A DNA stretch of 64,000 nt from Aldrovandia affinis (Eukaryota > Chordata > Actinopteri > Notacanthiformes > Halosauridae). Positions 33,873 to 45,754 of the stretch are shown piece by piece (the first letter of the stretch is position 1; every line of letters starts with the position of its first letter). The stretch spans positions 1,178,001 through 1,242,000 of the forward strand of contig JAINUG010000053.1 in assembly GCA_029706075.1 (NCBI GenBank). Direction: 5' to 3'. The position numbers and the translations under genes are program-made. The notes beneath the pieces are model-generated. The model was not told the origin of the DNA, searched no databases, and saw nothing but the letters and a program-made list of their open reading frames with translations.

Positions 33873-34502
33873 CAGGGGGTAAACAAAATAATGGAAACAC
33901 CAAACAATATATGAACTAACAAGGAGTTAGGCTGCCCCTTTCCTTAAGAACAACATCAATGTTTGGTTTCTTGTGGTATATCGGACCCATCTTCGAAGAA
34001 GCAGCCTCCATTTCTTTGAGAGATTAATGAGATGTTAATATACTCTACACTCTATGTTCCAGAACTTCACATAAAGGTTCAATGATGTTTAGATCTTAAT
34101 CTTAAATCTTAGATCTTAGATCTGGCCATAGAAGGTATTTGATTTCATCCTGGATTTTACTCCTGGATCAATTTAGCGGTGTTAATGGGGGCATTATCAC
34201 CTTTGAACATGGGATCTTGAGGAAACAAGGGAACAAAGAACCCTTTGACATATTAAATAATTTTGCTGTTTCTGTGACTGACGCCCCTGATGTTTTGGCA
34301 CCAACTATTTGACCTCTTTCAAAATCTGTTTGACCTCTCATGTTGCTTCAGAAACTCACATATTAAAGTGTTGATTTTAAAACAGCTTTTATAGCAGAAA
34401 CACATTGGCAATTAGCATTGACATTAATATGAAACGCATCTGTAGATCCCTTCTCAAATGTCCCTTTTCATGTAGTGTTTCCATTATTTTGTCTACCCCC
34501 TG
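33873..34502. mobile_element. Non-autonomous Tc1/mariner element
   Basis: CAGGGGGTAAACAAAATAAT at the left faces ATTATTTTGTCTACCCCCTG at the right, with one mismatch. It is flanked by TA (33871-33872 and 34503-34504). The 630-bp interior contains decayed sequence but no readable transposase. It is an internally deleted derivative lying in lamc3 intron 1. Confidence 0.8.
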
Positions 34503-35245
34503 TATGTAGCTTCTAATTCATTACTCAAATAGAAATTATTAATTAAAATTTAAACATCAAACATCTAAGCCCGTCTAATATCAATTCACTTTTTTTGTGA
34601 ATGCATGCTGTGAAAAAACTCTGACATTGCAATAGTCACAGACTGAGAATGCCAGTATTGTGGTTCATAGTTTCAGTGAAGTTCTAGGGAAGAAGGTAGA
34701 CAGTCAGGCCTATCTTTCTTCACACACAGAGAGGATTGTGGTCTTTTCCCTGTTAACGTTGGTGCCTCTCCCATCTGCGCAGCAGTTGGGGCTCTTCCTG
34801 AAGAATCTGTTTTCTTTCCTTTCTAAACAAAACAAGCTCAGCCCAGGGGGAACTCTAAAACAACACACTTGCCTGCACACATGAAAAGGGCTGCAGGGAC
34901 AGGCTGCAACCAGGTCAAGAATTTACGTGGAGAACAAACAAAATACAAGTTGGGGGGGAAAAAAATGGTTGGGCAGTCTGTCGCTTCAGAACTTATAATC
35001 AGGGTCAGGCCTTTCCCAGACACACGCAACGCAAACCGCATCTGGTTCTCGTTCTCGGATCTTAAACGAAGAACTTCCTGTCTGGGATGAAAAGATGAAA
35101 TAGTCAGAGTCAGATGGCCCGGCAGCACTGCGCTGCAACTGTATGCGCAGTGGTCGGACCCGAATGGATGGGTCACAGAATCAGTGCCCATGCAAAATGA
35201 AAATCAGTTGGCGGCGGGCTGGTGAAAGTGGCAGTCTGTGTTGTC

Positions 35246-35301
35246 TTAGTGTGCCACAATGCGTTGTGTTAGTGTGCCACAATGCATTTGTGGCACACTA
35301 A
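35246..35301. repeat. Short hairpin with an extra direct copy
   Basis: TTAGTGTGCCACAATGC occurs twice in a row (from 35246 and 35269) and is followed by the complementary TGTGGCACACTAA. The second copy and its complement form a perfect 13-bp stem with a 6-base loop. It may be the end of a decayed transposon. Confidence 0.5.
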
Positions 35302-36913
35302 CTCTTTAAGAACTCTTTAGAACTTAATATCTGACAGTATAGAGTTTCCTGAAAATTCACCATGATTCATGAGTGCTCAATCTTAAACGCTGTTCCAAAA
35401 TCTTCTCATTTCCTTTTATATCCCTAACCTTATCACAGTTGTAATAGATGGCATTGCTTGTAAACAATGGGGAGAATTGATAGATGAGCTTCAGGAATAA
35501 AAAATAATCTGCAATTATGAATCAGAACTGTTTACATATGCTCAAAAGTCTGCTTCCCGTCTCTTGAAATATTTAGCATGAATAATCATTTAATACACTC
35601 TAAGAAAGGCTTAATTACGGTCAGGACATTTCCACATCATCCACGCAGGCTGAAATGATGAGTTTTTCACAAGGTTTTTAAAATTACTGTCAATGTAATG
35701 TGTACACATTTCACCACAATTTAAATCTGCCTTTCAGAGAATTCTGGTGCCAAAAGTACTGTCTGCACACAGATGCCAAAAGGATTTCCTATAAATGTTG
35801 CAATAAATATTGTGATTACAAGTTTAGCCTCAGCATCTTTTGAAGGAAAACAAGGATGGGACAGACGGCTGTGTTTTTGTTTTTAACTATGTGGTAGAAG
35901 GTTTTTTGGTTATGATTTAAATTTGTGTCGTCTTTGCTATGCTACTGATACTGATACTGATTTTCTCCCAGAAATACTGTAGTTAAATGGTTATTTTAAT
36001 ACAGAGCATGGACACATGGGGGATTGCCATTTTAAAACAAAATTGCACCATTCTCATTATCATCAACTATTACAAGATGAAAACTAAGTCACTTGTCAGT
36101 AAATGTGTCTTCTTGATTTTATAGCATTCTTATCTCAAGAGACAACTTCTGCCTATCAAAATCTGACTCGATATAACGTTCATCATTTGGGATACCTCCT
36201 AATTTAAAATGAATGATAAAATCCATAAGCATAATTAAAATGTAAATATAAAATACAAACAGGCCATATGCAATCGAGGAGTCTTGGGAGCAAAACTATT
36301 AAATAAAAAAAACATTCCATGCTTAATTTGCATTAGTTCTGATCAGCAAAATAGGTTACATCAGTTAACGTCTAGTTTCATTTTAGCAACTCCCCATCAA
36401 TTGCTTTCCTGTACACATCAACCCCAGAGACATAAGAGCTGGGGAGGTAACTTCGAAAAACAAAACACTTTGTATTAATTGCTGGTGTGTGATGAAGGCA
36501 AAGTGGTTGCTGGTGGAGAAGATGATAAGCCACACAGCTCAGTGAGCATTCCACACATGCCTAAACTAATTACAAATAATTTATACATGTATTGAGTCTT
36601 TCTTTTGCTTCACTGTTATGTTTTAGGTATTTTTAAAGTATACCTGTTCAAATTACCCCATGGGGAGATCGAATGATACACAGCCAATTTGACTGTATTG
36701 AAGCAAAATTGTCACTGAGATGGAAAGACATAAAATGATTCCATTAGGCTACCTCAGTGTGTGCCTTCACTATCAGAATGTATTTTTTGCTCTTTTCGCT
36801 TGTTTTTCAAATGCATTTGGTCAAGTAGGGAAGGAGGACAAAGGACAGCATGTTCTAATTTCATGTTAGTCTGGCAGCTTTTCACAACTGGGAATATTTA
36901 TTTATGTATATAT

Positions 36914-37535
36914 TGTGGTGTCCCTAGGGGTTGGGTGACACGCACAGACCTTCCAGAGGGCGTAGGCAGGTTAAAGAACACGGAGGAGGCAGTATATAAA
37001 CAAGACAATAATTTATTAAACAAATTGACTAACACAAAGGGTGGGGTCTTTGGGGGAATTCAAAAACATAAAGTCCACAATCCTTACTCGTTGTCTTTGT
37101 CCAAAATCCAATGTCCAAGTCCAGTTCCGTAATCCAGGTCAGTAGTCGGTACACAAAGGGGGTCCTCAAACAATCTGGGTCAAACACGATAAACAATCCA
37201 ACAAAATACTTCTTCAAACTCTCTCTCCTAAACAAACAACTCTCTCTCCTTAACAACTCTCTCTCCTTAACAACTCTCTCCTTAACAACTCTCTCCTTAA
37301 CAACTCTCTCCTTAACAACTCTCTCCACTACTCTAACACACCACCCTACTCCTTCCACGTGTAACAGGAACGAGCCCTTTAAATAGGCCTCCAAATAGCC
37401 TTCAGCTGTTCATCAGTCCCGATTGCTTGACTCAGTTCAGGTGTGACTGTGGCCTACTGGGAAATGTAGTGTTCTGGCTCCCATTTGTTGGAGGCCAGGC
37501 AGCCATTTCCTTGGACAGCCCCTTAGGCTGCCACA
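36914..37535 (-). mobile_element. Solo LTR, 622 bp, in lamc3 intron 1
   Basis: TGTGGTGTCCC...GGCTGCCACA with ATATAT on both sides. Because the site itself is AT-repetitive, the duplication could be 4 to 6 bp. A minus-strand TATA-like CTATTTAAAGG (about 37384) and AATAAA (about 37013) indicate transcription leftward, antisense to lamc3. It contains a 15-bp minisatellite, CTCTCTCCTTAACAA, about six units (37238-37330). No primer site or coding region is present. Confidence 0.75.
37238..37330. repeat. 15-bp minisatellite inside the intron-1 LTR
   Basis: About six copies of CTCTCTCCTTAACAA with small length changes. Because the unit is a multiple of three, an open frame with repeated VVKER appears on the minus strand. 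This is a consequence of the repeat, not evidence of a protein. Confidence 0.85.
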
Positions 37536-40500
37536 ATATATATTTACTAAACCTTTCGTGATTCTGGGTTTCAGGAATTATGAACCTCTCTATAACTTGC
37601 ATCTTGTTGCACTTCAGGGCCCGTATACGTAAAGCTTCTCAGAGTAGGAGTGATGCTCTAGGTATAGTGGCACTTCGGTCACTACTTCAGCTTTGAAGGA
37701 ACCCTTTTGCATTGTAGCTGACACGTATCCAAAATGTTCTTACCTCGTCTGTTTGACTGAGCTTGAAAGCAGCATCCGTTTACATTATTACTCACAGCAT
37801 CCAGTACACAGCAGACGAAGGCATCTTTCTTTAGTTGAGTTGTTTATTAGCAAAGTAAAATGAGCAGGATAACAAAGAAATAAAATATGCTGGTAATACT
37901 AACTTGTTCTTTTACTTCTGTTCACTTTTGCCTTTACGTTTACGTTTTGCATTTATGCTTACGATTATGCTTACGTTTTCGCTTACGGTCAAAAACTGTA
38001 GTGCTCCGAGGCTCCTAAAGCTTCCACGTTCTACTTCCTCCTACTTTGAATGAAATGCGTCACTATAAACAATAGTGCATTATCGGTGATACCTGGCTTA
38101 AAGGACCACCACCAGCAGCAATAAAACTTAAAGCGATATTCCACATTTCAAAAATGTAAATAATATGTTAATACATAACTACAAACTTATTTTATACAAC
38201 ATATACATTTAGATCCTTTTAAACAAAACTTATTTCTGGCTCCTACACTAGGATTAGGCTTGCCATGTCAATATCTTAACCTTATCTGTTATGAGCTAAA
38301 AGCCTAAACTGATCCTAGATCAGCACAGAACATTGAATAAATGACTAAAGGTATGTCATTTATTTAATGTTCAGGAAGAAACTATTGTTGCATCAACCAT
38401 ACTCAGTATGTAACTGACTGGTTTTTTAAAGGTTTTTGTTTTTAGTGCATTCAGAAAACAATGGTTCATTGTGAAATGTACTCAAAGATAATGCTTCTCT
38501 ATAGAACAGTCATGTCATAACTTCAGCGATGAGTCAGGGATAGATACACTAGAGGATTGTGCTTCCTTTGCAAAACAGCAAAATAAATAAGAATAACATT
38601 TGCAAAAAACATGCAATAGGTCCAAATTGCTGTCAGGGCATTCATTATGAATGTTACCTCCATGTGCTTCTGGTATGGATACATGTATAATGTATTTCCT
38701 TATATTTTCCTTATGTATTTCTGGAATGTAAAAAAAAACAAGAAGGAGATTGGGTGAAGGAGATTAATGTTAAATAATTTTGCACATGCAAAATCCATGC
38801 AAAGTATGCAGCACTCTTGCCAACAAAAAGGAAACTATGAAAAACGAATTCATCACAGAGCTCATGAATGGGCTATAGCCAATGCAATATGGAGTTTAAC
38901 TGTGGCAGCTTTAATTGTCTTGAGAGAGAGACATCATCATCAAATCAGAAGACCGAAGAGGAGAATATTTCTGATAAAAGCTTTGCCTTCCCAGCTGAGT
39001 GAAAAGCAATTCTGTGCCACGCAGTCCCATCACCTACTTTACCTGTAGTGACTCCTTCACTTGCTGCTTTAGCTCTGACAGTGGCCCTCCACAGGTGGAC
39101 CTGTGTCGTTTCTGAGGTCAGAATTTGTTCATGCTGGCTTTTCTTCTGGTCTCCTGTTGATTGCTCTGATATAGGTCATCAAAAACCAGGATTTCAACAA
39201 TCTTCACAAATGTCTTATCTGTCCTAATGCATTCAATATCTGTGATGTTATTTTCCCTAGGCAAGGTGTTTTGTCCATTTAATACAGACTCATGTACACA
39301 CACATACAAACACACAATATTATTGTTTTTGAGTTTTTTTCCTGTCAAAACAAAGAATAACTAAATTAATATATACACACATACAGAAATCACAGTGTCA
39401 ATGCTGGCTAGCTAAAGTTAATGTTCCTAAATGCGTGTCAGATGTCAAATGCTGGCCAATTAGCAAACTAGCCAATATCATTGACACTGCTATGCACCTC
39501 ACAAACACAATATAAAATTTGTCAATTTGGTGGTCTCAGCATTTCCAATGAAACCTTAAATGACACTTGCATAGCAACATGATCCATACAGTGACATGAC
39601 ACTGATGGAACCATATCCACCTGTATTTCCATTGGGCAGATACATTTCAAAAACATGGTTCTTACAAAGGTTAAGAAATGTTTCACAGCAAATAAACATG
39701 GTTCATAATCAATATATCGAGATGAACTGATCCCAACCAGCACATAAAAGAATCTAGACTCATGACAATGTGTTTTTGCACAAGGCACCACTATTTGCTG
39801 TCATGCTGTAATGTAACTTTGACCCAATTGTTGACATTGACATTTTCATATGTCATGGTGAATGCAGCGTTGTGACACCCCTGCTCATTGTGACAGGGCT
39901 GTGAATGTCATGGTATGTTACGGCAGGCATTAAGTCACAGTCCTGACACTGTCATTTTCATTACCAGCGTTACCAGTATTTCCTTCTCTTGACATGCAAA
40001 TTAGCACTGTCATGTGGGTGGGGACACACGGCATAGTCTTAAGACAGCAATGCTCGATCGAGGTGCCTGGCTTTGGTCAAATTTTAGCTTGAGGTTTACC
40101 CATTCACAAAGTTGGCGTGGTATTGTGCACATGCACAGTTTACACACAAATTCACAATTTATATGATTGTCTCTTTGCTAAGCGCAACCACCACAAAAAA
40201 ATGTTGACTGCGTAATTAGCTGCTTACAATAACTTTTTTTTTGCTGAATTGCAGTCACAATTGTGTAACAAAGAATCAATCAGTATGTGGTCCCAATTCA
40301 TTCTGAGTGAAGTATTTCTTTCAAGTTGTTAAGGAAACCACTGCAGTCTTCATTTGATCAGTTTCACGCAAGGGGATTTGGAGAATGAATGTATAATGTA
40401 TTGACAGAGGACTCATCACATCTCAATGTGGTAAAGTTAGCCGTCTATTGATTAATTGAATTTCCCGTCAGCTCATGAAATGTTCACTGCTTTGTTAGTC

Positions 40501-41779
40501 ACATGGTGTGAAATGCACATAGGCTAAAATATACTGAGATTGGGTAAAAATCTGTGGCATTTGTCCAATTTTGCATTGATATTCTGAAGATGTAGCAGGT
40601 GTTTCTCAAACAAAGTAAAAAAAAAAAAGGTTTCCCGCCACCAAAATTAAGTACAGGTGCAAATTAATGAGAAGTTCCCCCATCCCTGCCAAATCCCTCT
40701 CCCCCCCATCAATTTTAATTTTGAAAGGAAATCTTCTTTAACTGGATCCCGGAAGACGCTGTGCATCAAGGGTTGCCGGCCCTCTGCAAGAGTTCTCCAT
40801 AAATAAAGATCTTGGCGCTTGAAACCTCTGCACACATCCGGAAGATGAGAGCACAAAATGCTCTAAGTGATACGTTTCCTCTGATTGACGAAAAATGGAT
40901 GCGGTCTGTGAAGTAGTGGGTGAGAGCAGCTGAAGTGTAAAAGTGCAAAAAAATTATATATATATATATATATAGTACAAACGCGTTTAAGGAAAATCAG
41001 CCCCGGGAGAAAAAGTGTTTGAGTGACTTGAAGCTGAAGAGGCATGGATATAATACTCCAGAGTAACGTGAGAGGAATAGCAACAAGCGCAGCCTAAATA
41101 AGTCTTAAGGATGTCGAGCAAATGACAGCAGCCCTCTGCCGTGGATGCATTTGCTGCATATGACTGATTCAGAATTCCTGAAAATGTTGTTTTAGCACCA
41201 CTCTGTCAAATCAGATTCCCATTTCAGGCGCCAACCTGATTTGGGACCACGAGACTCTGTTATTTATTCAAACTTTTATATTGTATTTTTTCTAGAACTG
41301 AATACACCAACATATTTTATTGACAGGATATTTGTATTCTTCGTAGTGGATTTCCCCCCCGACCACTACCTTTGGTATCTCAGGAGTAGCACATCGGCCG
41401 CAAGAAAAAATATACAGCAATGGTTTTAACTGAGATTCTGAGATTCATAAGTTCGAAATTAGCATGCTAATTTGAATACTCAAAGAAGCTGTTTCTTTCT
41501 CCATCTCCCTTTCTCTCAGTCGCTCTCCACATTAAGTTCAACATTAATGGAGTTTTGGAATGGATTTTTTTCCCCTGAAATGTTCACTTTTTGGTTATTG
41601 TAGCATCCTCTGAATACAAATAGAGCTAGTATGCAATCTCCTCGTCTCTGTGGCCACCTCAGAATAGTGGCCTCGCAGTTCAACTAATGCTGAGACCATT
41701 GCTTCCATGTTACATCTGGAAATGTGACCTCATTACTATTATTATTTTCCAGAAACCTTAAAGGCCATGAATTAAATGG

Positions 41780-42200
41780 GCCTGGATAAGAGCGTCTGTT
41801 AAATGCTCATCTCATCTCATCTCATTGTCTAAGCCGCTTATTCCTGGTCAGGGTCGCGGGGGGGCTGGAGCCTATCCCAGCATGCATAGGGGCGAGAGGC
41901 AGGAATAAACCCTGGACAGGTCGCCAATCCATCGCAGGGCACACACACCATTCACTCACACACTCATACCTACGGGCAATTTAGACTCTCCAATTAGGCT
42001 AACGTGCATGTCTTTGGACTGTGGGAGGAAACCGGAGTAACCCGGAGGAAACCCACGCGGACACGGGGAGAACATGCAAACTCCACACAGAAAGGCCCCC
42101 GGCCTGGATTCGAACCCGAGACCTTCTTGCTGTGAGGCGACAGTGCTATCCACTGCACCACCGTGCCACCCTGCTAAATGCTTAAAATGTAAAATATAAA
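41780..42200 (+). mobile_element. SINE or L2 tail interrupted by another SINE
   Basis: CCTGGATAAGAGCGTCTG at 41781-41798, followed after the inserted SINE by CTGCTAAATGCTTAAAATGT at 42171-42190, reconstitutes the usual SINE/L2 tail. Only the tail end of this host copy is recognisable. The rest upstream is absent or decayed. Confidence 0.7.
41808..42170 (-). mobile_element. tRNA-derived SINE, nested, with 12-bp target duplication
   Basis: A 363-bp SINE reading leftward. The head has an A box in TGGTGCAGTGGATAGCAC (42143-42160) and a B box GGGTTCGAATCC (42106-42117). The body carries the well-known fish motifs GTGGAGTTTGCATGTTCTCC and GGATTGGCGACCTGTCCAGG. It ends with an ATGAG/ATCTC repeat. 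Flanks CTGTTAAATGCT and CTGCTAAATGCT (41796-41807 and 42171-42182) are a 12-bp duplication with one mismatch. This type resembles SINEs described from cichlids and other teleosts. The family name is not certain. Confidence 0.85.
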
Positions 42201-42777
42201 ATGAATAACAGTTAGCTTATCATATTTCGATAAGTATCTTCATTTCAGGGGAATGTCTTTCATTTTGCCCTTCATCTAATTGGGGCAAAAATCCTGTGAT
42301 TCAAAGGTTTTCAAGAATATGAAGCTACTTTTAAAAGCCTGATGTTTTGGATGAGACCAAGTTTCATCGTCAAAGATGCTTGTCGATCCAAAATGTAGGG
42401 CAAAGTCAAGCAGCTGGTCTTTAGAAAGCTTTGCCATTTCTACAGCGGCCTACTTTTGAGAATATTAAATGTGTTTTTGGTTTGTTCGTTTATTGTCTTT
42501 TTATTTTATTTCCGGTACTCCATGGTTTTCTCTCTCTCTGATGTGTTCAGATTAATTCGGCTGGACTGCAAGCTGAACTGTATCAAATAGTCCCTCTTTA
42601 CAAAAGAAAAGCCAGCTACAGTAAATGACCAATTCTCTTTTCTTCTATTTACATTTCTATCCATTGTTTATGTTTCACCCTCATTCACCACCCTGTAATT
42701 ACAGCCCTCCAGCCCTTTTCCTACTTAATTGTGGGCATCATTTTTGTCAAATTGATCTGGTTATCCGTGGTCCACAG

Positions 42778-43082
42778 GGAAGGCCTTCGAAATCACATAC
42801 ATCCGGCTGAAGTTCCACACCAGTCGCCCGGAGAGCTTTGCCATCTATAGGCGCTCAAAAGAAGGTGGGCCCTGGCTACCTTACCAGTACTACAGTGCCT
42901 CCTGTCAGAAGACGTATGGGAAGAATGCCAAAGGGTACATTCGTCCAGGTGAGGATGAGAGAATGGCTCTCTGCACAGATGAGTTCAGTGACATCTCACC
43001 GCTGACAGGGGGAAATGTGGCATTCTCCACACTTGAGGGACGTCCGAGCGCCTACAACTTTGACCAGAGCCCGGTGCTTCAG
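42778..43082 (+). CDS. lamc3: Laminin gamma-3 exon 2: LN domain, middle part
   Basis: Continues exon 1 in phase (G|GG gives Gly 123) and encodes residues 123-224 of the laminin N-terminal domain. Conserved laminin gamma blocks are present in order: ITYIRLKFHTSRPESFAIY, GGPWLPYQYYSASCQKTYG, then CTDEFSDISPLTGGNVAF and STLEGRPSAYNF. CQKTYG and RPGEDER favour gamma-3 over gamma-1. The acceptor is CCACAG|GG at 42777/42778 and the donor CTTCAG|GTAAGA at 43082/43083, leaving phase 0. There are no stops or frameshifts, so the gene looks intact as far as it is seen. The next expected exon, beginning EWVT in relatives, is not in the window. A strong internal GT (CAG|GTGAGG at 42948/42949) could act as a cryptic donor. 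Confidence 0.92.
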
Positions 43083-43095
43083 GTAAGACACTCCA

Positions 43096-43147
<52 letters not shown>
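43096..43147. repeat. GT dinucleotide microsatellite next to exon 2 donor
   Basis: About 25 TG units with one TTT interruption, beginning 14 bases after the exon 2 splice donor. Such tracts are usually polymorphic in length and can influence splicing of the adjacent donor. Confidence 0.9.
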
Positions 43148-43149
<2 letters not shown>

Positions 43150-44590
43150 TGTGCATTCGAGCATCCTCACAACTAAAGTCTTCAGTATTTATGTTTCCAA
43201 ACCCTCCCATTTTAGTGGAGAAGCTTAAAAAGACTGAAAATATTTCAAATACACAGAGATGGATGAGAGTGATCAGACATTGTGAATAGGCAGAAACCGT
43301 TCACGCCACATAAACGTGTAGTCCCATATCCCACACAGAAAGAAGCAGCCTTTTTTAGACATCTGGAATTATTTTAATAATTATTTTAGTTTTTATTTTA
43401 CGGCTGCAACTGTATCCTGCATGTACGAAGACGTAGGAGGTGTATTTCTTCTCTTTAAAGAAGCCCCTTTGCTCAAGTGTTGTCAGCATGAGTCCGTCTT
43501 TAATCTACGATATTCTCTCTGCCCCCTGTCCCGTTGAAGACCATTTCAGTGGTTTGGGGTTTTAAAAAAAGAACGCCCATCAACTGAAATACATGCTAAT
43601 CTGCACAGCATAGTTTATAAAGACATTTCTCTGCAAAATCCCTCTGGGGGGTGAAAGGAAATTGCATTAAGCCTAATGTTTTTTTTCCCAGCAAACATTT
43701 TTGTGTTGTTGTATTTGAGGAGAGTCAGTAACACAATCAAGAGGGCGCTGCAAATGTTGGATTTGGCCTCCATTGCGGGTCTACCTCTTTTGAAAATGCC
43801 GCGGATCGGATTATGTGGTTTAACTACAACCATTTAATTTGCAGGAAGAGACTTAGAACCTTCTATTTCGGTGCATCTTTTACCACCTCGTTCCAATGCC
43901 TGGTTTCAAAATGAGCACGCGTGACTTCCCAAGAGAAAATCAACTTGCACTTCTCCATTGTTTTTCTCTCTGTTACATTTTTTATTTAGACCTCTTTTTT
44001 TGCCTCGCAGGTCCATATAATATTTTCAATAAACCAAGTATCTCAGCATCTAAATCATTGCTGTCACCTTATTATGAGCGTCTCAGCTCAAATATATATC
44101 AGCCACATTGCTAAAAAAAAATGTAAGCAAAATGTTAACGTGCACAAAAAGGCAATGATAATTTTAAAAAAAAGATAATAAAAATGCAAAGCGAGAGAAA
44201 CATTTATTGGAGTAATGGGTACAAGGACTCAGTGAGCTTAAAAGAGTACACAGGGCAGAACTACCTACTCATGGCAGGGGGCATAACTTAAGAAACAGAA
44301 CCACGAGAGGGGAGCCAAACATGTAAGCTAAAGAAAAAAGTGGTGAAGTATGACACAGTATGCTGTCATGCAATGGTTTGAAATTTCTTAACAACAATTA
44401 TAGATTTATATAGTAAGTGATTAAATATTATTAACAGTATTTATTCAAATAACTTATGTGCTTGCAAGATAGAAATAGGGGCCCTTAACAGTTGGTTGCA
44501 GCGAGTGGGGCGTGTCAATGGACCCTAGGAACCCACGGTAGTTCCGCTTCTTTGATTCTACACTTCCACTCAAAATTGAACACGTATGCA

Positions 44591-44904
44591 TTTCCATCCA
44601 TCCATCCATCCATCCATTGTCAGCTTATTCCTGGTTCGCGGGGGGCTGGAGCCTATCCCAGCATGCGTTCCGGGCGAGAGGGGAATACACCCTGGACAGG
44701 TCAATCCATCGCAGGGACACCATTCACTCACACACTCAACCTACGGGCAATTTAGACTCTCCAATTAGCCTAACGTGCATGTCTTTGACTGTCTACCCGG
44801 AGGAAACCCACGCGGACACGGGAGAACATGCAAACTCCACTCAAAAGGCCCCGGCCTTGAACCGAGACCTTCTTGCTGTGAGGCGACAGTGCATCCACTT
44901 CGCC
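44591..44904 (-). mobile_element. tRNA-derived SINE, copy 2, with 8-bp target duplication
   Basis: Same family and orientation as 41808-42170 but 314 bp, with many 1-16 bp losses relative to it (for example GCC before AATCCATCGCAGG and most of the segment before CCCGGAGGAAACCC). Flanked by CGTATGCA on both sides (44583-44590 and 44905-44912). It starts with a CCATCC repeat. The promoter boxes are damaged. Confidence 0.8.
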
Positions 44905-45533
44905 CGTATGCAAGTCTTATTTCAACAACCAATTATCATAAAAATGTGTGATCAGTAATTCACGTGTCATAATTACAGTATATGTGCCAGATCCTTGATC
45001 AATCACCAAGAAGCCCTTTCCAGCTGCTAAACACCAGACACAGCCATATATTCATATATAGAATCCCGTAATTTCACGATCCAAGCAGGGGTGTGTTTGT
45101 ATTATTGTTTCATTAGATAAATGTTTGGGATATGTATAACCTAAACGTACAGAAAACTTGATGTTGAGTGCAGTAACGCTGGTCTCCAGGCACTTCATCA
45201 TTGCGCTCTGCTGAATTTAAAATGAAAAGCTTGATGCTGTGCCACTGCGCCACATGTTGCATTATGGGCCTGACATTCCCATTAATTCACAGGGGCTGTA
45301 ATTACTCACTCTGGATTTTAATTAGTTGTAATGTGAAGAGAGAAAAACTGGTGTTTCATTTATTGTTACCTCCACACTGTGCCATGTGTATTGCCCCCTC
45401 ACTGTTTCAAGGTCTGTGAATGATTCTCTTCCATGCCCTCTTCAGTAATATCTCCAAAACCATCTGGAGGCCCTACTCAGATTCTTACATCTAGTTATTT
45501 TTCTAAGTATCCAGGGTATCTTAGGCTGGCAGT

Positions 45534-45754
45534 GTAGTGTAATGGTTAGGGAGCTGGGCTTGTAACTTAGAGGTTGCAGGTTCAATCCCCAGATGGGGCA
45601 CTGCTGTTGTACCCTTGAGCAAGGTACTTAACCTGAATTGCTTCAGTGAAATATCCAGCTGTATAAATGGATTATATGTAAAAGAAATGTCAACTGTGAA
45701 AGTCACTCTGGATAAGAGCGTCTGCTAAATGCTTAAAAAAATGTAAATGTAAAT
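45534..45754 (+). mobile_element. tRNA-derived SINE (V-SINE-like), copy 2
   Basis: Near-identical to 20323-20549: A box in GTAGTGTAATGGTTAGGG, B box GGTTCAATCCC, central domain and the tail CTCTGGATAAGAGCGTCTGC. Flanks GTATCTTA (45526-45533) and GTATCATA (45755-45762) form an 8-bp duplication with one mismatch. Confidence 0.85.

Larger units (their letters stand above)
32571..42777 (+). other. lamc3: lamc3 intron 1 (10.2 kb)
   Basis: Bounded by GTAAGA and a CCACAG acceptor. It contains a Tc1/mariner miniature element, a solo LTR and a nested SINE pair, all listed separately. I see nothing else in 32630-33860, 34510-36900 (apart from a short palindrome) or 37550-41780. Around 40640-41150 the sequence looks less repetitive, but no exon is supported. 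Confidence 0.8.

Noticed and set aside
37029..37394. Minus-strand protein with VVKER repeats
   Set aside because: It is the translation of a 15-bp minisatellite inside a solo LTR.
42778..43082. Assignment to lamc1
   Set aside because: Exon 1 DPQRHHNVTYLTDFHS and exon 2 CQKTYG and RPGEDER fit gamma-3 better as I remember the two families. A tree with fish lamc1, lamc2 and lamc3 would settle it.
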